Source of the DNA: Salinibacterium sp. NK8237
GTDB lineage: Bacteria; Actinomycetota; Actinomycetes; Actinomycetales; Microbacteriaceae
Length of the DNA: 64,000 nt
NCBI RefSeq assembly: GCF_015864955.1
Contig: NZ_JADYWE010000002.1
Span: 252,326-316,325 of the forward strand
Direction of reading: 5' to 3'
Part shown: positions 9,027-17,307 of the stretch, one piece after another
Layout of the letters: every line of letters starts with the position of its first letter
Position numbering within the stretch: the first letter of the stretch is position 1
Translations under genes and position numbers: made by a program
The notes under the pieces: generated by a model
What the model was told of the DNA's origin: nothing
Database searches by the model: none
The model's input: only the letters and a program-made list of their open reading frames with translations

Positions 9027-10564
9027 GGCACCGCTCAATGCGCGCCGTTGGCCTCACGTCGGTCGCGCTGGCTGTCTCGCTTGCGCTGAGCGGTTGCGTT
9101 TCGTGGTTCGTGCCGTCGGAATCCAGTACAACGTCGACACCGACTGAAGAAGCCGTTGCGCCGAATCTGACAAAGTTTTATCAGCAGGTGCTGGAGTGGG
9201 CGAGCTGTGGAGACGATCTGCAGTGCGCTATGGCGATTGCGCCGGTGGACTGGGAGAACCCTGAGGGTGACACGATCGAGTTGGCCCTTGTGCGTCAAGT
9301 TGCTCAAGGCAATGACCGCATCGGATCTTTGCTCGTCAACCCGGGTGGCCCTGGCGGTTCTGGTTTCGATTTCATCGCCGACAGTGTGGACTACGCCACC
9401 AGCGAGGCCCTTCAGTCGCAGTTTGACGTGGTCGGTTTTGACCCTCGTGGGGTGAACCGTTCGACGGCGGTGTCGTGTTACTCCGACCCTGCCGAGATGG
9501 ATGAATATATCTACGGGATCACGCCGGGGGAGAAGGGCAGCGACGAATGGATTGCTGCCGCCACTGATGCCTCCGCCCAGTTTGCCCAGCGCTGTAGCGA
9601 AGAGACGGGTGAGCTGTTGGGCTTCGTTGACACCCCGAGCGCTGCCCGCGATCTCGACATGCTGCGTGCCGCTCTCGGCGATGAGACGCTGAACTATTTG
9701 GGCTACTCCTACGGAACGTTGCTCGGCCAGGTCTATGCCGAGTTGTTCCCGGAGAAGACCGGACGGCTTGTGCTCGACGGTGCGGTCGACCCCGCAGCAT
9801 CCGAATTCGAAGCCACCAAGGCTCAAGCGGAAGGGTTCGAGGGCGCACTGGATGCGTTCTTGGCCGACTGTGCTGGCGCAAGCGATTGCCCGTTTACCGG
9901 GTCGGTCGAAGAGTCACGTACGACCATCCGCACGTTACTTGATCGTCTCGACCAGAGCCCGCTCACTAACGCTGATGGCCGCAAGCTGGGCAGCTCGACG
10001 ATGTTTACGGCAATAATCTTGCCGCTGTACAGCCAAGACAACTGGGCGTACCTGCGTCAACTCTTTACTTCCGTGTTGAAGGGCGATCCCAGCATCGCAT
10101 TCGACTTGGCCGACAACTACAACGGTCGCAGCGCTGACGGCACGTACGCCGAGAATCAGACAGAAGCTTTTATCGCGATTAACTGTTTGGATGCCCGCGA
10201 GCCCGCCGATAACGAAAGCATGCGCGCGCAGGCTGCCGAGCTTGCTGCCGCGGCTCCGGTCTTTGGCCCACAGATGTCGTATGGCGACCCGGGTTGTGCA
10301 AATTGGCCAGTGGAGGCGAAGCGTGAGCGTGTAGCTATCGCTGCTCCCGGTGCGGCCGACATGCTCGTGATTGGCACCACGAATGACCCGGCGACGCCGT
10401 ACCACTGGGCCGAAACCGTCGCCGATAATCTCGATTCAGGCCACCTGATCACGTACAACGGCGAAGGCCACACGGCATACAACAAATCCAATGAGTGCGT
10501 GAACTCAGCGGTGGAAGACTTTCTCCTCAGGGGAGAGGTTCCGGCCTCCGACCCGAACTGCTAG
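9023..10564 (+). CDS. Lipoprotein alpha/beta hydrolase, TAP-like C-terminal (tripeptidyl aminopeptidase family)
   Basis: A 513-residue secreted hydrolase. The N-terminus is a lipoprotein signal with lipobox LSGC (cysteine at residue 25). The oxyanion segment NPGGPGGSG, the nucleophile elbow GYSYGT, a C-terminal Asp in NDPATPYHWAE and the His in GEGHTAYN give a complete Ser-Asp-His set as in the SlpD/SlpE/Tap peptidase family. The last ~100 residues match the TAP-like C-terminal domain with conserved cysteines. It is probably anchored on the outer face of the membrane and trims short peptides; the substrate is unknown. It overlaps holB by 4 bp and is followed by a paralogue. Confidence 0.9.
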   Translation: MRHRSMRAVGLTSVALAVSLALSGCVSWFVPSESSTTSTPTEEAVAPNLTKFYQQVLEWASCGDDLQCAMAIAPVDWENPEGDTIELALVRQVAQGNDRIGSLLVNPGGPGGSGFDFIADSVDYATSEALQSQFDVVGFDPRGVNRSTAVSCYSDPAEMDEYIYGITPGEKGSDEWIAAATDASAQFAQRCSEETGELLGFVDTPSAARDLDMLRAALGDETLNYLGYSYGTLLGQVYAELFPEKTGRLVLDGAVDPAASEFEATKAQAEGFEGALDAFLADCAGASDCPFTGSVEESRTTIRTLLDRLDQSPLTNADGRKLGSSTMFTAIILPLYSQDNWAYLRQLFTSVLKGDPSIAFDLADNYNGRSADGTYAENQTEAFIAINCLDAREPADNESMRAQAAELAAAAPVFGPQMSYGDPGCANWPVEAKRERVAIAAPGAADMLVIGTTNDPATPYHWAETVADNLDSGHLITYNGEGHTAYNKSNECVNSAVEDFLLRGEVPASDPNC

Positions 10565-10568
10565 CGGC

Positions 10569-10574
10569 TAGGCT
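10569..10574 (+). promoter_or_regulatory. Probable -10 box of the second hydrolase gene
   Basis: TAGGCT ends 6 nt before GTG 10581, consistent with a leaderless promoter for this paralogue in addition to read-through. Confidence 0.35.
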
Positions 10575-10580
10575 CAGGCC

Positions 10581-12149
10581 GTGAACTTCATCGACACTGC
10601 CCCCGCATCTCGCGCTCGCAGGCTCGCCCTTGTGGTGCCCGCTCTCGCACTCACTTTGGTTCTGAGCGGTTGCTCGAACATTTTCGCTGGACTCTTTGGC
10701 GAAACTTCGGAGCCAACCGGCGAAGCGGTAGCTGAGGAGCTTGCGCCGTATTACGAGCAAGTTCTCACGTGGGTTGATTGCGATAACGACGCTCAGTGCG
10801 CGACGGCGATCGCTCCCATGGACTGGGCGAACCCTTCCCCTGAAACCGACATCGAAATCGTGATGGCCCGCCATCAAGCAACCGGTGAGAGCATGGGCTC
10901 GCTGTTTGTGAACCCGGGCGGCCCGGGCGCATCAGGGTTTGACCTCATCCATGACGATGTCGATTTTGCGGTGAGTGCGAACCTGCGCGAGAACTATGAC
11001 GTGATCGGCTGGGATCCTCGCGGAGTTGGCCGCTCGACCCCGGTCACGTGCTTCGACGACGCGGGGCTCGACGACTTTATCTTCGGCATTCCAGACTCAG
11101 ACGTTGGCAGCGATGAGTGGCTTGCCGAGAGCGAGCAGGCAGCCATCGACTTCGGTCAAGCGTGCCTCGAGAACACGGGCCCGATCCTGCAGTTCATTGA
11201 TACTCAAAGCACGGTGCACGACCTCGATATGTTGCGCGCCATTGTGGGCGACGAGAAGCTGCAGTACCTGGGTTACTCCTACGGCAGCGATATCGGCTCG
11301 TACTACATCGAAAACTTCCCGCAGAACGTCGGCCGCATCGTGCTCGACGGCGCCACCGACTCGTCGATTTCAGTATTCGAGGTCGGTCGCGTTCAGACGA
11401 TTGGTTTCCAGCGCGCACTCGAAAACTATCTGGCGGCTTGCCCCACATCATTCGATGATTGCCCATTCACTGGCGGGGTGGATGCCGCGCTCGCGACTAT
11501 CCGCGAACTGTACGACCGCTATGACGCGAACCCTGTTGCTGCCCCCGACGGCCGCATGATGGATGCCGGAGTGCTCGATATTGCGATGAGCACTGCCCTC
11601 TACTCCGAAGACTCGTGGCCGTTCCTCAACGACCTTTATTCGGAGGCAGCTCGGGGCGAAACAGACACCGCCTTCTTCCTGGCCGATTTCTATTACAGCC
11701 GCGATCTTGACGGTACCTACACCGATAACTCGCTCGAGGCCTTCATCGCGATCTATTGCGTCGACTACCCCGTAGAGACCGATCCTGCAGTGCTGGTTGA
11801 ACAGCAGGAGCTCATGCGTGAGGCTTCGCCGACGACCTACCGCGATTTTCCGCCAACTGGTGACCTCACATGCCTGAATTGGCCGTACCAGTACATCGGG
11901 CCCGAGATCACCGAGCTGACCGGTGAGGGCGCACCGCCCGTGCTGATCATCTCCACGACCGGTGACCCGGCGACACCCTACGAATGGGGCGTAGCACTCA
12001 GTGAGCAGCTAGAGAGTGCCCAGCTCATCACCTACAACGGCGAAGGCCACACCGCCTACAACGGTGGTGTTGGGTGCATCGATGGTGCGGTAGACGCCTA
12101 TTTCATCAACGGTGTCGTCCCGAATGACGACCCAGATTGCGCTGCCTAA
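10581..12149 (+). CDS. Lipoprotein alpha/beta hydrolase, TAP-like family (paralogue)
   Basis: A 522-residue paralogue of the preceding gene, with the same domain order. The lipobox is LSGC, the oxyanion segment NPGGPGASG, and the nucleophile region GYSYGSD, so the residue after the serine elbow is Gly-Ser instead of Gly-Thr. The C-terminal acid is in GDPATPYEWG and the His in GEGHTAYN. The catalytic set is therefore complete. The 16-bp gap and parallel architecture indicate tandem duplication followed by divergence. It is probably a cell-surface aminopeptidase or esterase of unknown substrate. It is the last gene before tRNA-Thr. Confidence 0.88.
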   Translation: MNFIDTAPASRARRLALVVPALALTLVLSGCSNIFAGLFGETSEPTGEAVAEELAPYYEQVLTWVDCDNDAQCATAIAPMDWANPSPETDIEIVMARHQATGESMGSLFVNPGGPGASGFDLIHDDVDFAVSANLRENYDVIGWDPRGVGRSTPVTCFDDAGLDDFIFGIPDSDVGSDEWLAESEQAAIDFGQACLENTGPILQFIDTQSTVHDLDMLRAIVGDEKLQYLGYSYGSDIGSYYIENFPQNVGRIVLDGATDSSISVFEVGRVQTIGFQRALENYLAACPTSFDDCPFTGGVDAALATIRELYDRYDANPVAAPDGRMMDAGVLDIAMSTALYSEDSWPFLNDLYSEAARGETDTAFFLADFYYSRDLDGTYTDNSLEAFIAIYCVDYPVETDPAVLVEQQELMREASPTTYRDFPPTGDLTCLNWPYQYIGPEITELTGEGAPPVLIISTTGDPATPYEWGVALSEQLESAQLITYNGEGHTAYNGGVGCIDGAVDAYFINGVVPNDDPDCAA

Positions 12150-12228
12150 CGACAACTTGGCGGAGTGGGCTTTCGGGCTCCAAAACTTCGGCTAAGCTAT
12201 CTTGCTGTGCCTCATGAAAATGTGGCCG

Positions 12229-12301
12229 GCCGCCTTAGCTCAGTTGGTAGAGCATCTCACTCGTAATGAGAAGGTCGTCAGTTCGATTCTGACAGGCGGC
12301 T
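12229..12301 (+). tRNA. tRNA-Thr (anticodon CGT)
   Basis: A complete cloverleaf reads as a 7-bp acceptor stem (GCCGCCT at 12229-12235 with AGGCGGC at 12294-12300), a D arm TAGCTCAGTTGGTAGAGC, an anticodon arm TCTCA/TGAGA with loop CTCGTAA, and a T arm with TTCGATT. Anticodon CGT at 12262-12264 reads ACG (Thr). The discriminator base is T at 12301. CCA is not encoded in full (CCG follows), as in many actinobacterial tRNA genes. Confidence 0.97.
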
Positions 12302-12378
12302 CCGTTCACTCACGAGGGTCAGAGAAATCTGGTCCTCGTTGTGCGTTGTGGTGGCGGCGAACTCCCATTTCGGAGTCT

Positions 12379-12384
12379 TAAGCT
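12379..12384 (+). promoter_or_regulatory. Probable -10 box of the acyltransferase gene
   Basis: TAAGCT ends 6 nt before ATG 12391. The spacer GAAGGT could also serve weakly as a ribosome site, so leaderless and leadered initiation are both possible. Confidence 0.4.
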
Positions 12385-12390
12385 GAAGGT

Positions 12391-13164
12391 ATGAAGTACC
12401 GCAACGAACCCATCTATACAGCAGCCATCGGTGCCGGTCGTGCCATGTTCGGCGCTCTGCGTGTGCGTCGCACCGTCATCGGATCGCAGAACCTGCCCGC
12501 TGATGGAGGCGCTGTGATCGCGATGACCCACTTCGGTTATCTGGAATTCGCACTTGTCGAGTGGGCGCTCTGGCTGCACAATCACCGTCGCATCCGTTTC
12601 ATGGCAAAGAAGAGCGTGTTCGAGAAGCCCATTGTTGGCTCGTTCATGCGCAACATGAAGCACATCCCTGTCGATATGAAGGCTGGTGCCAGCGCCTACG
12701 CGTCTGCCGTTAAAGCGTTGCGGGCAGGCGAGCTCATCGGAGTCTTTCCCGAAGCTGGAGTGAGCGCATCTTTCACGATTCGCGATTTCAAAACGGGGGC
12801 CGTGCGTTTGGCGGCAGAAGCTGGGGTGCCCGTAATTCCCATCGCACTGTGGGGCGGCCAGCGGCTCATGACGAAGAACCACAAGATCACCCTGCGCGAG
12901 CGCTTAGGCATACCGATCGTGATGGCTGTCGGGGATCCGATGGCGGTTGCGGCGACGGACGATGCGACCACGGCAACGGCGCGACTCAAGAAGACCATGG
13001 AGGGTCTGCTCGAAACAGCGCAGCAGGCATATCCGCTCGACGGCACAGGTCAATGGTGGCAGCCGCGCCACTTAGGCGGAACTGCGCCGACGCCAGAACT
13101 GGCAGCCATAGCTGACGCTGAGCGGGATGCGCGCCGGGCACAAGCGGCGCGCAAACAGAAATAG
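12391..13164 (+). CDS. PlsC-like lysophospholipid (1-acylglycerol-3-phosphate) acyltransferase
   Basis: A 257-residue member of the PlsC acyltransferase superfamily, which transfers acyl chains to lysophospholipids at the membrane. The normal catalytic H-x4-D appears here as H47-x4-E52 (THFGYLE), and the FPEGTRS substrate motif as FPEAGVS near residue 117. The overall pattern (lysine-rich KKSVFEKPIVGSFMR, later FKTGAVRLAAEAGVPVIPIALWG) is clear. The Glu-for-Asp change should still allow catalysis, but the variant motifs suggest a subfamily with its own substrate. The C-terminal ~25 residues are charged. It stands alone between the tRNA and the AT-richer block. Confidence 0.85.
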   Translation: MKYRNEPIYTAAIGAGRAMFGALRVRRTVIGSQNLPADGGAVIAMTHFGYLEFALVEWALWLHNHRRIRFMAKKSVFEKPIVGSFMRNMKHIPVDMKAGASAYASAVKALRAGELIGVFPEAGVSASFTIRDFKTGAVRLAAEAGVPVIPIALWGGQRLMTKNHKITLRERLGIPIVMAVGDPMAVAATDDATTATARLKKTMEGLLETAQQAYPLDGTGQWWQPRHLGGTAPTPELAAIADAERDARRAQAARKQK

Positions 13165-13200
13165 GGAGTTCGGTACACGCAGATCTGGTTTCTGGCCTCG

Positions 13201-13833
13201 GTGAACCCTTTTTCTAGACTCCGGCATAGACAAACGTCGCTGGCGGCCCTTAGGAAAAACCCCGTTGCACTTTCTTGCGTTGCGTTCGTCGCATATGGGC
13301 TCTGGGCGCTTAGCTGCAGCTACCCTCGGACTATGAATTTCCTTAAAAATGAAGCGGATTCCGCTACAACTATTGGGAACAGCGGAGCCAAAGCGAGGTA
13401 CGTGATTCGGAGATCGTGGGCGGAAATCAGAGAGGACAAAAAAAATCACCCAGTCGCTTATATCGGGGCTGGCTTCGGTCTACTCTGTTCCATCGTCGGC
13501 GTTCTAGCGTGGGGGCTGTGGCCCATGAATGGTTTCGGCTCAATCCTTCTTGCCGTTTCTTTATTTTTGATGTCTGTAGCATTCGTTTCGTATCAAGCTC
13601 AGGAAGCTCAGGAAGCTCAGACTCTCCTGACGAGGATCGCCCATCGTCTGGATTCGTTGGAAAATGCTTCGAGCGCGAGAGTTGAACTCGAAGACTTCGA
13701 AACGCTGGCTTCCGCGTTGACGGGCGCCACTACTACGCTTCGATCTGCTACAGAAGAATGTGTTAATCGACAGTCACGTCGCCTTAGCTGGGCGGAGCGG
13801 GTTGAGGTCTTGAGAACAGGACGATGGAATTGA
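13201..13833 (+). CDS. Hypothetical membrane protein with C-terminal coiled-coil region
   Basis: I do not recognise this 210-residue protein. Hydrophobic stretches lie near residues 23-40 and 82-125 (AYIGAGFGLLCSIVGVLAWG, then GSILLAVSLFLMSVAFVSY). A QAQEAQEAQ run leads into a heptad-like helical tail (LLTRIAHRLDSLENASS) with a soluble C-terminus. Codon use is AT-richer than in its neighbours. GTG 13201 has no evident ribosome site; ATG 13333 is an alternative that drops the first hydrophobic stretch. It lies 294 bp upstream of the ATPase in the same direction and may belong to the same accessory unit, but nothing ties them directly. Confidence 0.5.
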   Translation: MNPFSRLRHRQTSLAALRKNPVALSCVAFVAYGLWALSCSYPRTMNFLKNEADSATTIGNSGAKARYVIRRSWAEIREDKKNHPVAYIGAGFGLLCSIVGVLAWGLWPMNGFGSILLAVSLFLMSVAFVSYQAQEAQEAQTLLTRIAHRLDSLENASSARVELEDFETLASALTGATTTLRSATEECVNRQSRRLSWAERVEVLRTGRWN

Positions 13834-14126
13834 GGTGTTCGCACTTGCTCAGTTCAGCCGCTGGCTAGCGAGATACTCGTTGAGATCTCAACTGGTTGCA
13901 ACTCGGTGTAGAGGAACGTTCACCGGGCTGACCCTATTCGGTTGAGCGTGAACAATTTGATCATCACGAGTCTCTGCGTGATCGCGAGTGCTGCTTGTGG
14001 TCGTGCGCCCGAATTCGATATTTCCGTGCAGGGACACGCAGGAACGTCTTCTAATCGCATTGCCGTTCGCGACAGCAGATAGAGTCGAGCCGTCCGAAGG
14101 CTTCGACCGCGTTGGAAAGAGCGAAT

Positions 14127-16286
14127 ATGCCACTTGACTTCAACCCATATGACTTTGCTAACCCAGTACAAGACGGCGACGTCTTCGCCGGTCGTAAAGC
14201 CCAACGCGACGACGTCAAATATTACCTAAATCAAGCTCGTTGGACACGCCCGATGCATCTGGCTCTCACGGGCGAGCGGTCAGCTGGCAAAACGAGCATG
14301 CTGAACATGGTTGCGCAGCAAGCAAAAATGCTCGACTTCAGCGTGGTCAGATTTGACCTAAACATCGGTGATGCGACCCCGACTCCGTTCTTCCAGAGAT
14401 TGTACGACGCTATTCTTTTGGCAATTGTGAAAGAGGGGCATTTCGGGGGTATTGAGGGGCGTACGTGGTGCAGCTATCGGGATCTTGTCGACTCGGGAGT
14501 CCATGTTGGTGATTTGCCGCTGCGGTTCCCCTCGCACGTTTGCGCGGTGATGGACGGCACCCGACCTCTCTCGATTGCGGTGCTCACTGATGATCTACTA
14601 GCCATTCAGGCAGAGTCGACAAAGAAAATTGTCGTAATTTTAGATGAATGCGATGTCCTGTCTTCAAGCCCCGAAACTCTGCAAATTCTACGAAATTTGT
14701 TCACGGTTCTGGACCGTTTTATGTTCGTTATCGCGGGCACACCGCGTCTGTTCCCAGTGATCGACGATGTGTTTTCCCCCATAGTGCGGCAGTTCAAGAA
14801 AGTTTCTATTTCTGCATTTGAAGACGAGGCTGAAACAGAAGCCTGCATACTTCAACCTCTTGAGATCATTGGAATTGAGCCTAACGACCTGATTGCGAAT
14901 CGGCAGGCGTTGGTGAATGAGATCCACGATCTGACAGGTGGTCGTCCTTATGAGATACAGCTGCTCTGTCACACAATGTTCCGGCGGGTCCAGGAGGGCT
15001 CCGAGCCATACCTGATCGTGAACTTAGAAGCGCTCGAACAAGTTCGTTTAGACCTAGAGCACAGCCAGGCTCATAACCTCGGCAGGATGTCGCATCTTTA
15101 TGCTGGTCTAAAGCCCTCAAGTTTGGTTGCGATTCAGATGATTCAGCGGGTCCGCGACGCTACGCGTGATTCTGCATTTACCGGATCAGTCCTCGAAGTA
15201 TCAAATGGGGCGGCGGAGCTAAGTAAAGCTGAATTTTGCGCAGAAGTAGACCACTTGCTGGGACTTGGTGTGATCGAGGAGTCAGACTCGAATTTGCGGC
15301 TTCTCGGCGACCAATTTGACGAGGTCTACCTGCGCTACTCGGCTGCATCCCGAAACGTCTTTATCTCGGCTTTCCCCGTCCCGTTGGAGGTCGTGTTCGG
15401 AAGCGAATTGCGGGATGTCCTCGGATTTGACAAAGACCATGTGCCCCACAACTCGTGGTCGCAGCTCTCGGTAACCGCTCTGCAGAAACGTATTGTGGGG
15501 ATGCTGTCGCAGGAGACTGGGGATGGTGCCGGACACCATGGTTATCAGGATTGGATCTCCTTGTATCCCGCGATATATCAGGCTCAGCGGGAAGGCCGGG
15601 ATCACTTCATAGTTTCTAGCTACATCGCAGAGCTCCAAGGCGTGACGCTTGCGGCCTACTTCCCTCTCATGAAAGCCGGCCTCGAGGAAGACGTTGTAAG
15701 CGACTCGGTGGAACAATTCAAATCGCGAGTATCGAACTTCGGTGGAGAGCTCAGGGTTGTCGACCTAAGAATTTCGCTTGATGGCGTTGGGTCATTGGAA
15801 ACCCTCTTGCCCGTCAACGAGAATATTGCGCGTTCCGCTGGTTACTTTCACGAGCGACAGGGCTTCAGCGCCTACCGCGAAGGTGAATTCGAAGAATCAC
15901 TAATCCAATTCAAAAAAGCGATAGCCTTGCGAGCGTCGGCGGGTAGGGCAATCGCGGCTGCATTTCAGCTTCTCCTGCTGGGTCGTTGGGCGGAAGCAGT
16001 GGAAATGTCGGACTTGAGTATGAAATACCCAGTAGAACGTGAAGCTGAGTATCTGCGCCCGTTGGCAGATTTTGACGCTGCAGTGGCCCATGTGATGTTG
16101 GGAGAGTTTCAAAAATCAGAGACACGGCTAGAGGCCGTGATCGCTTCTAAAGCTAGTGTTGCCGAGCGAGACACAATCTATCTTGTCACTGCGGTGCGGG
16201 ATGAGGATAGCAGTTTCGTAGTGGAGCAGGCCAGCGGTGAGGTCCGGGAGGTCGCCGCGCAGTTGCTGGCAGCAATTCGAGCCTAG
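14127..16286 (+). CDS. AAA/STAND-like ATPase with TPR-like C-terminus
   Basis: A 719-residue protein. The N-terminus FNPYDFANPV...VFAGRKAQRDDV is the usual entry of AAA_16/ORC-like STAND ATPases. Walker A GERSAGKT is at 49-56, Walker B ILDECD at 171-176, a sensor-1-like stretch FVIAGTPRLF at about 200-209, and LTGGRPYEIQLLCH at about 269-282 is the sensor-2/winged-helix entry. Residues about 300-420 look like a winged-helix region and 420-585 is unrecognised. Residues 585-710 contain TPR-like helices (GFSAYREGEFEESLIQFKKAIAL). ATG 14127 is chosen for the upstream GGAAAGAG; TTG 14112 is possible. Such proteins often act as signal-triggered switches, many in phage defence; here that is inference. 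It converges with the next gene with a 4-bp overlap. Confidence 0.8.
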   Translation: MPLDFNPYDFANPVQDGDVFAGRKAQRDDVKYYLNQARWTRPMHLALTGERSAGKTSMLNMVAQQAKMLDFSVVRFDLNIGDATPTPFFQRLYDAILLAIVKEGHFGGIEGRTWCSYRDLVDSGVHVGDLPLRFPSHVCAVMDGTRPLSIAVLTDDLLAIQAESTKKIVVILDECDVLSSSPETLQILRNLFTVLDRFMFVIAGTPRLFPVIDDVFSPIVRQFKKVSISAFEDEAETEACILQPLEIIGIEPNDLIANRQALVNEIHDLTGGRPYEIQLLCHTMFRRVQEGSEPYLIVNLEALEQVRLDLEHSQAHNLGRMSHLYAGLKPSSLVAIQMIQRVRDATRDSAFTGSVLEVSNGAAELSKAEFCAEVDHLLGLGVIEESDSNLRLLGDQFDEVYLRYSAASRNVFISAFPVPLEVVFGSELRDVLGFDKDHVPHNSWSQLSVTALQKRIVGMLSQETGDGAGHHGYQDWISLYPAIYQAQREGRDHFIVSSYIAELQGVTLAAYFPLMKAGLEEDVVSDSVEQFKSRVSNFGGELRVVDLRISLDGVGSLETLLPVNENIARSAGYFHERQGFSAYREGEFEESLIQFKKAIALRASAGRAIAAAFQLLLLGRWAEAVEMSDLSMKYPVEREAEYLRPLADFDAAVAHVMLGEFQKSETRLEAVIASKASVAERDTIYLVTAVRDEDSSFVVEQASGEVREVAAQLLAAIRA

Positions 16287-16981
16287 CCATCAACCCAGGA
16301 AACACCAGCCAAATCCACGTTCTTCGCTGAATCGATGAATGCGCGCTGTCTGCTGTGAAGCGTCGCGGACCGAAATGAAACTCCATCGAGCACGATGCCA
16401 TCGAAGTCCAACGTTGATAAGTCCACGTCGGCGAGATTCGCACTTTGAAATGATTGCGCGCTTTTATCGGTTGAATTGCATACATGTTCAAGGGCAAGCT
16501 TGAGCGCGAACTCGTTTTGATCGCTCGCTGAGCGGGTCCGAATGAAGGAAGCCAACGTGGCGCGGATGGTCGAATCGGCACCCGCTGGCCCAGCATCGAC
16601 TATGGATGACAGCGTTACCACACCAGCTAGACGTAGGGTCGCGCTCTCAGAACCTAGCTGGCCGGCAGCAGCCGCATAGGTGTCGGACCACGCCACTGAC
16701 CGATCTAGGATGCGTGAGGAACGAAACTCCACAACTTGCCAAAGCGCTGAAAATACAAGTGCAGTGGCGGAGATTCCTCCCAACGCAGTCAGGACTGACG
16801 TCCTAGCGGTTTGAAGCGCATCCGCTCTCTCCACCGCGCTGAGCGAATCAGAATCTACATCGCTAAACTCCAGAATTCTGTTTGGCCAAGTCGTGAGCGC
16901 GCAAATTGTCACAAATACTAGCGCGCCGAGGACTAGAAACAGGAGGAGATAAGGTGCGACGACCTCAAATATTCGCTTCAT
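16283..16981 (-). CDS. 2TM membrane protein with degenerate pentapeptide repeats
   Basis: A 232-residue protein. Two membrane helices lie near residues 8-30 (LLLFLVLGALVFVTICAL) and 60-85 (SVLTALGGISATALVFSAL). They are followed by AAAAGQLGSESATLRLAGVVTLSSI, which matches the AVEQLGSE...VRLGGIYALERI linker common in actinobacterial 2TM pentapeptide proteins. The C-terminus has short A(D/N)L-type repeats (ANLADVDLSTLDFDGIVLDG) that would start a quadrilateral beta-helix but is short. It faces the ATPase gene with overlapping stop regions. The function is unknown; the association with the ATPase may be only positional. Confidence 0.65.
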   Translation of the reverse strand: MKRIFEVVAPYLLLFLVLGALVFVTICALTTWPNRILEFSDVDSDSLSAVERADALQTARTSVLTALGGISATALVFSALWQVVEFRSSRILDRSVAWSDTYAAAAGQLGSESATLRLAGVVTLSSIVDAGPAGADSTIRATLASFIRTRSASDQNEFALKLALEHVCNSTDKSAQSFQSANLADVDLSTLDFDGIVLDGVSFRSATLHSRQRAFIDSAKNVDLAGVSWVDG

Positions 16982-17307
16982 AAGCTAATGCTATGTGGCA
17001 GGGATGGCACATTGACATATGCGTAACCGCACAGCTGGGCCGACAGGGGAATTGAGGCGAATTGTGTGTGCAACGCTGTCGAGCACTGCACACTCAGGCC
17101 ATTTTGCTGAGCTCGCGTGTCTCAGTTTCGGGCCACGGGGGTGTCCCCCAAACAGAGGATAGACCCGTCACCCAGACCCCCCTTTAACGGGTAGTTCCGC
17201 ATGTTTCCGGGGTTTTTGCCTTGTTTCAGAGTGATTTCGCCCCTAGTTTTAGTGAACAGGAAGCAGAGGGGTCTGCATCCTTTTTATTCGTCTGGGGGAC
17301 GATTTTC
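16982..17307. other. Intergenic region without a supported gene
   Basis: 326 bp between the divergently oriented pentapeptide-type gene and the CAP-like gene. It contains a short perfect GGGGG-TGT-CCCCC hairpin (17137-17149) and an isolated TTGACA at 17012-17017 without a matching -10. It must hold the promoters of both flanking genes, but I cannot place them. Confidence 0.4.

Larger units (their letters stand above)
13165..17000. other. AT-richer accessory block
   Basis: Base composition falls here: hand-counted 60-base lines at 14641 and 15181 are 42% and 52% G+C, against 63% for a topA line at 5041. Genes inside have no house-keeping match and neighbours on both sides look ancestral. This suggests a transferred block of a 2TM protein, a large ATPase and a pentapeptide-type protein. 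No integrase, transposase, tRNA-derived repeat or flanking direct repeat was seen. 13834-14126 has no gene that I can support. Confidence 0.5.

Noticed and set aside
13888..14204. Small minus-strand frames between the 2TM gene and the ATPase gene
   Set aside because: They run into the ATPase start region, have no ribosome site and encode nothing recognisable.
12229..17220. tRNA-Thr as integration site of a genomic island
   Set aside because: The AT-rich block starts ~860 bp after the tRNA, no repeat of the tRNA 3' end was found near 17 kb, and there is no integrase.
17221..17307. Longer TTG start for the CAP-like protein
   Set aside because: It would place 29 polar residues before a clear signal peptide; ATG 17308 has a ribosome site.
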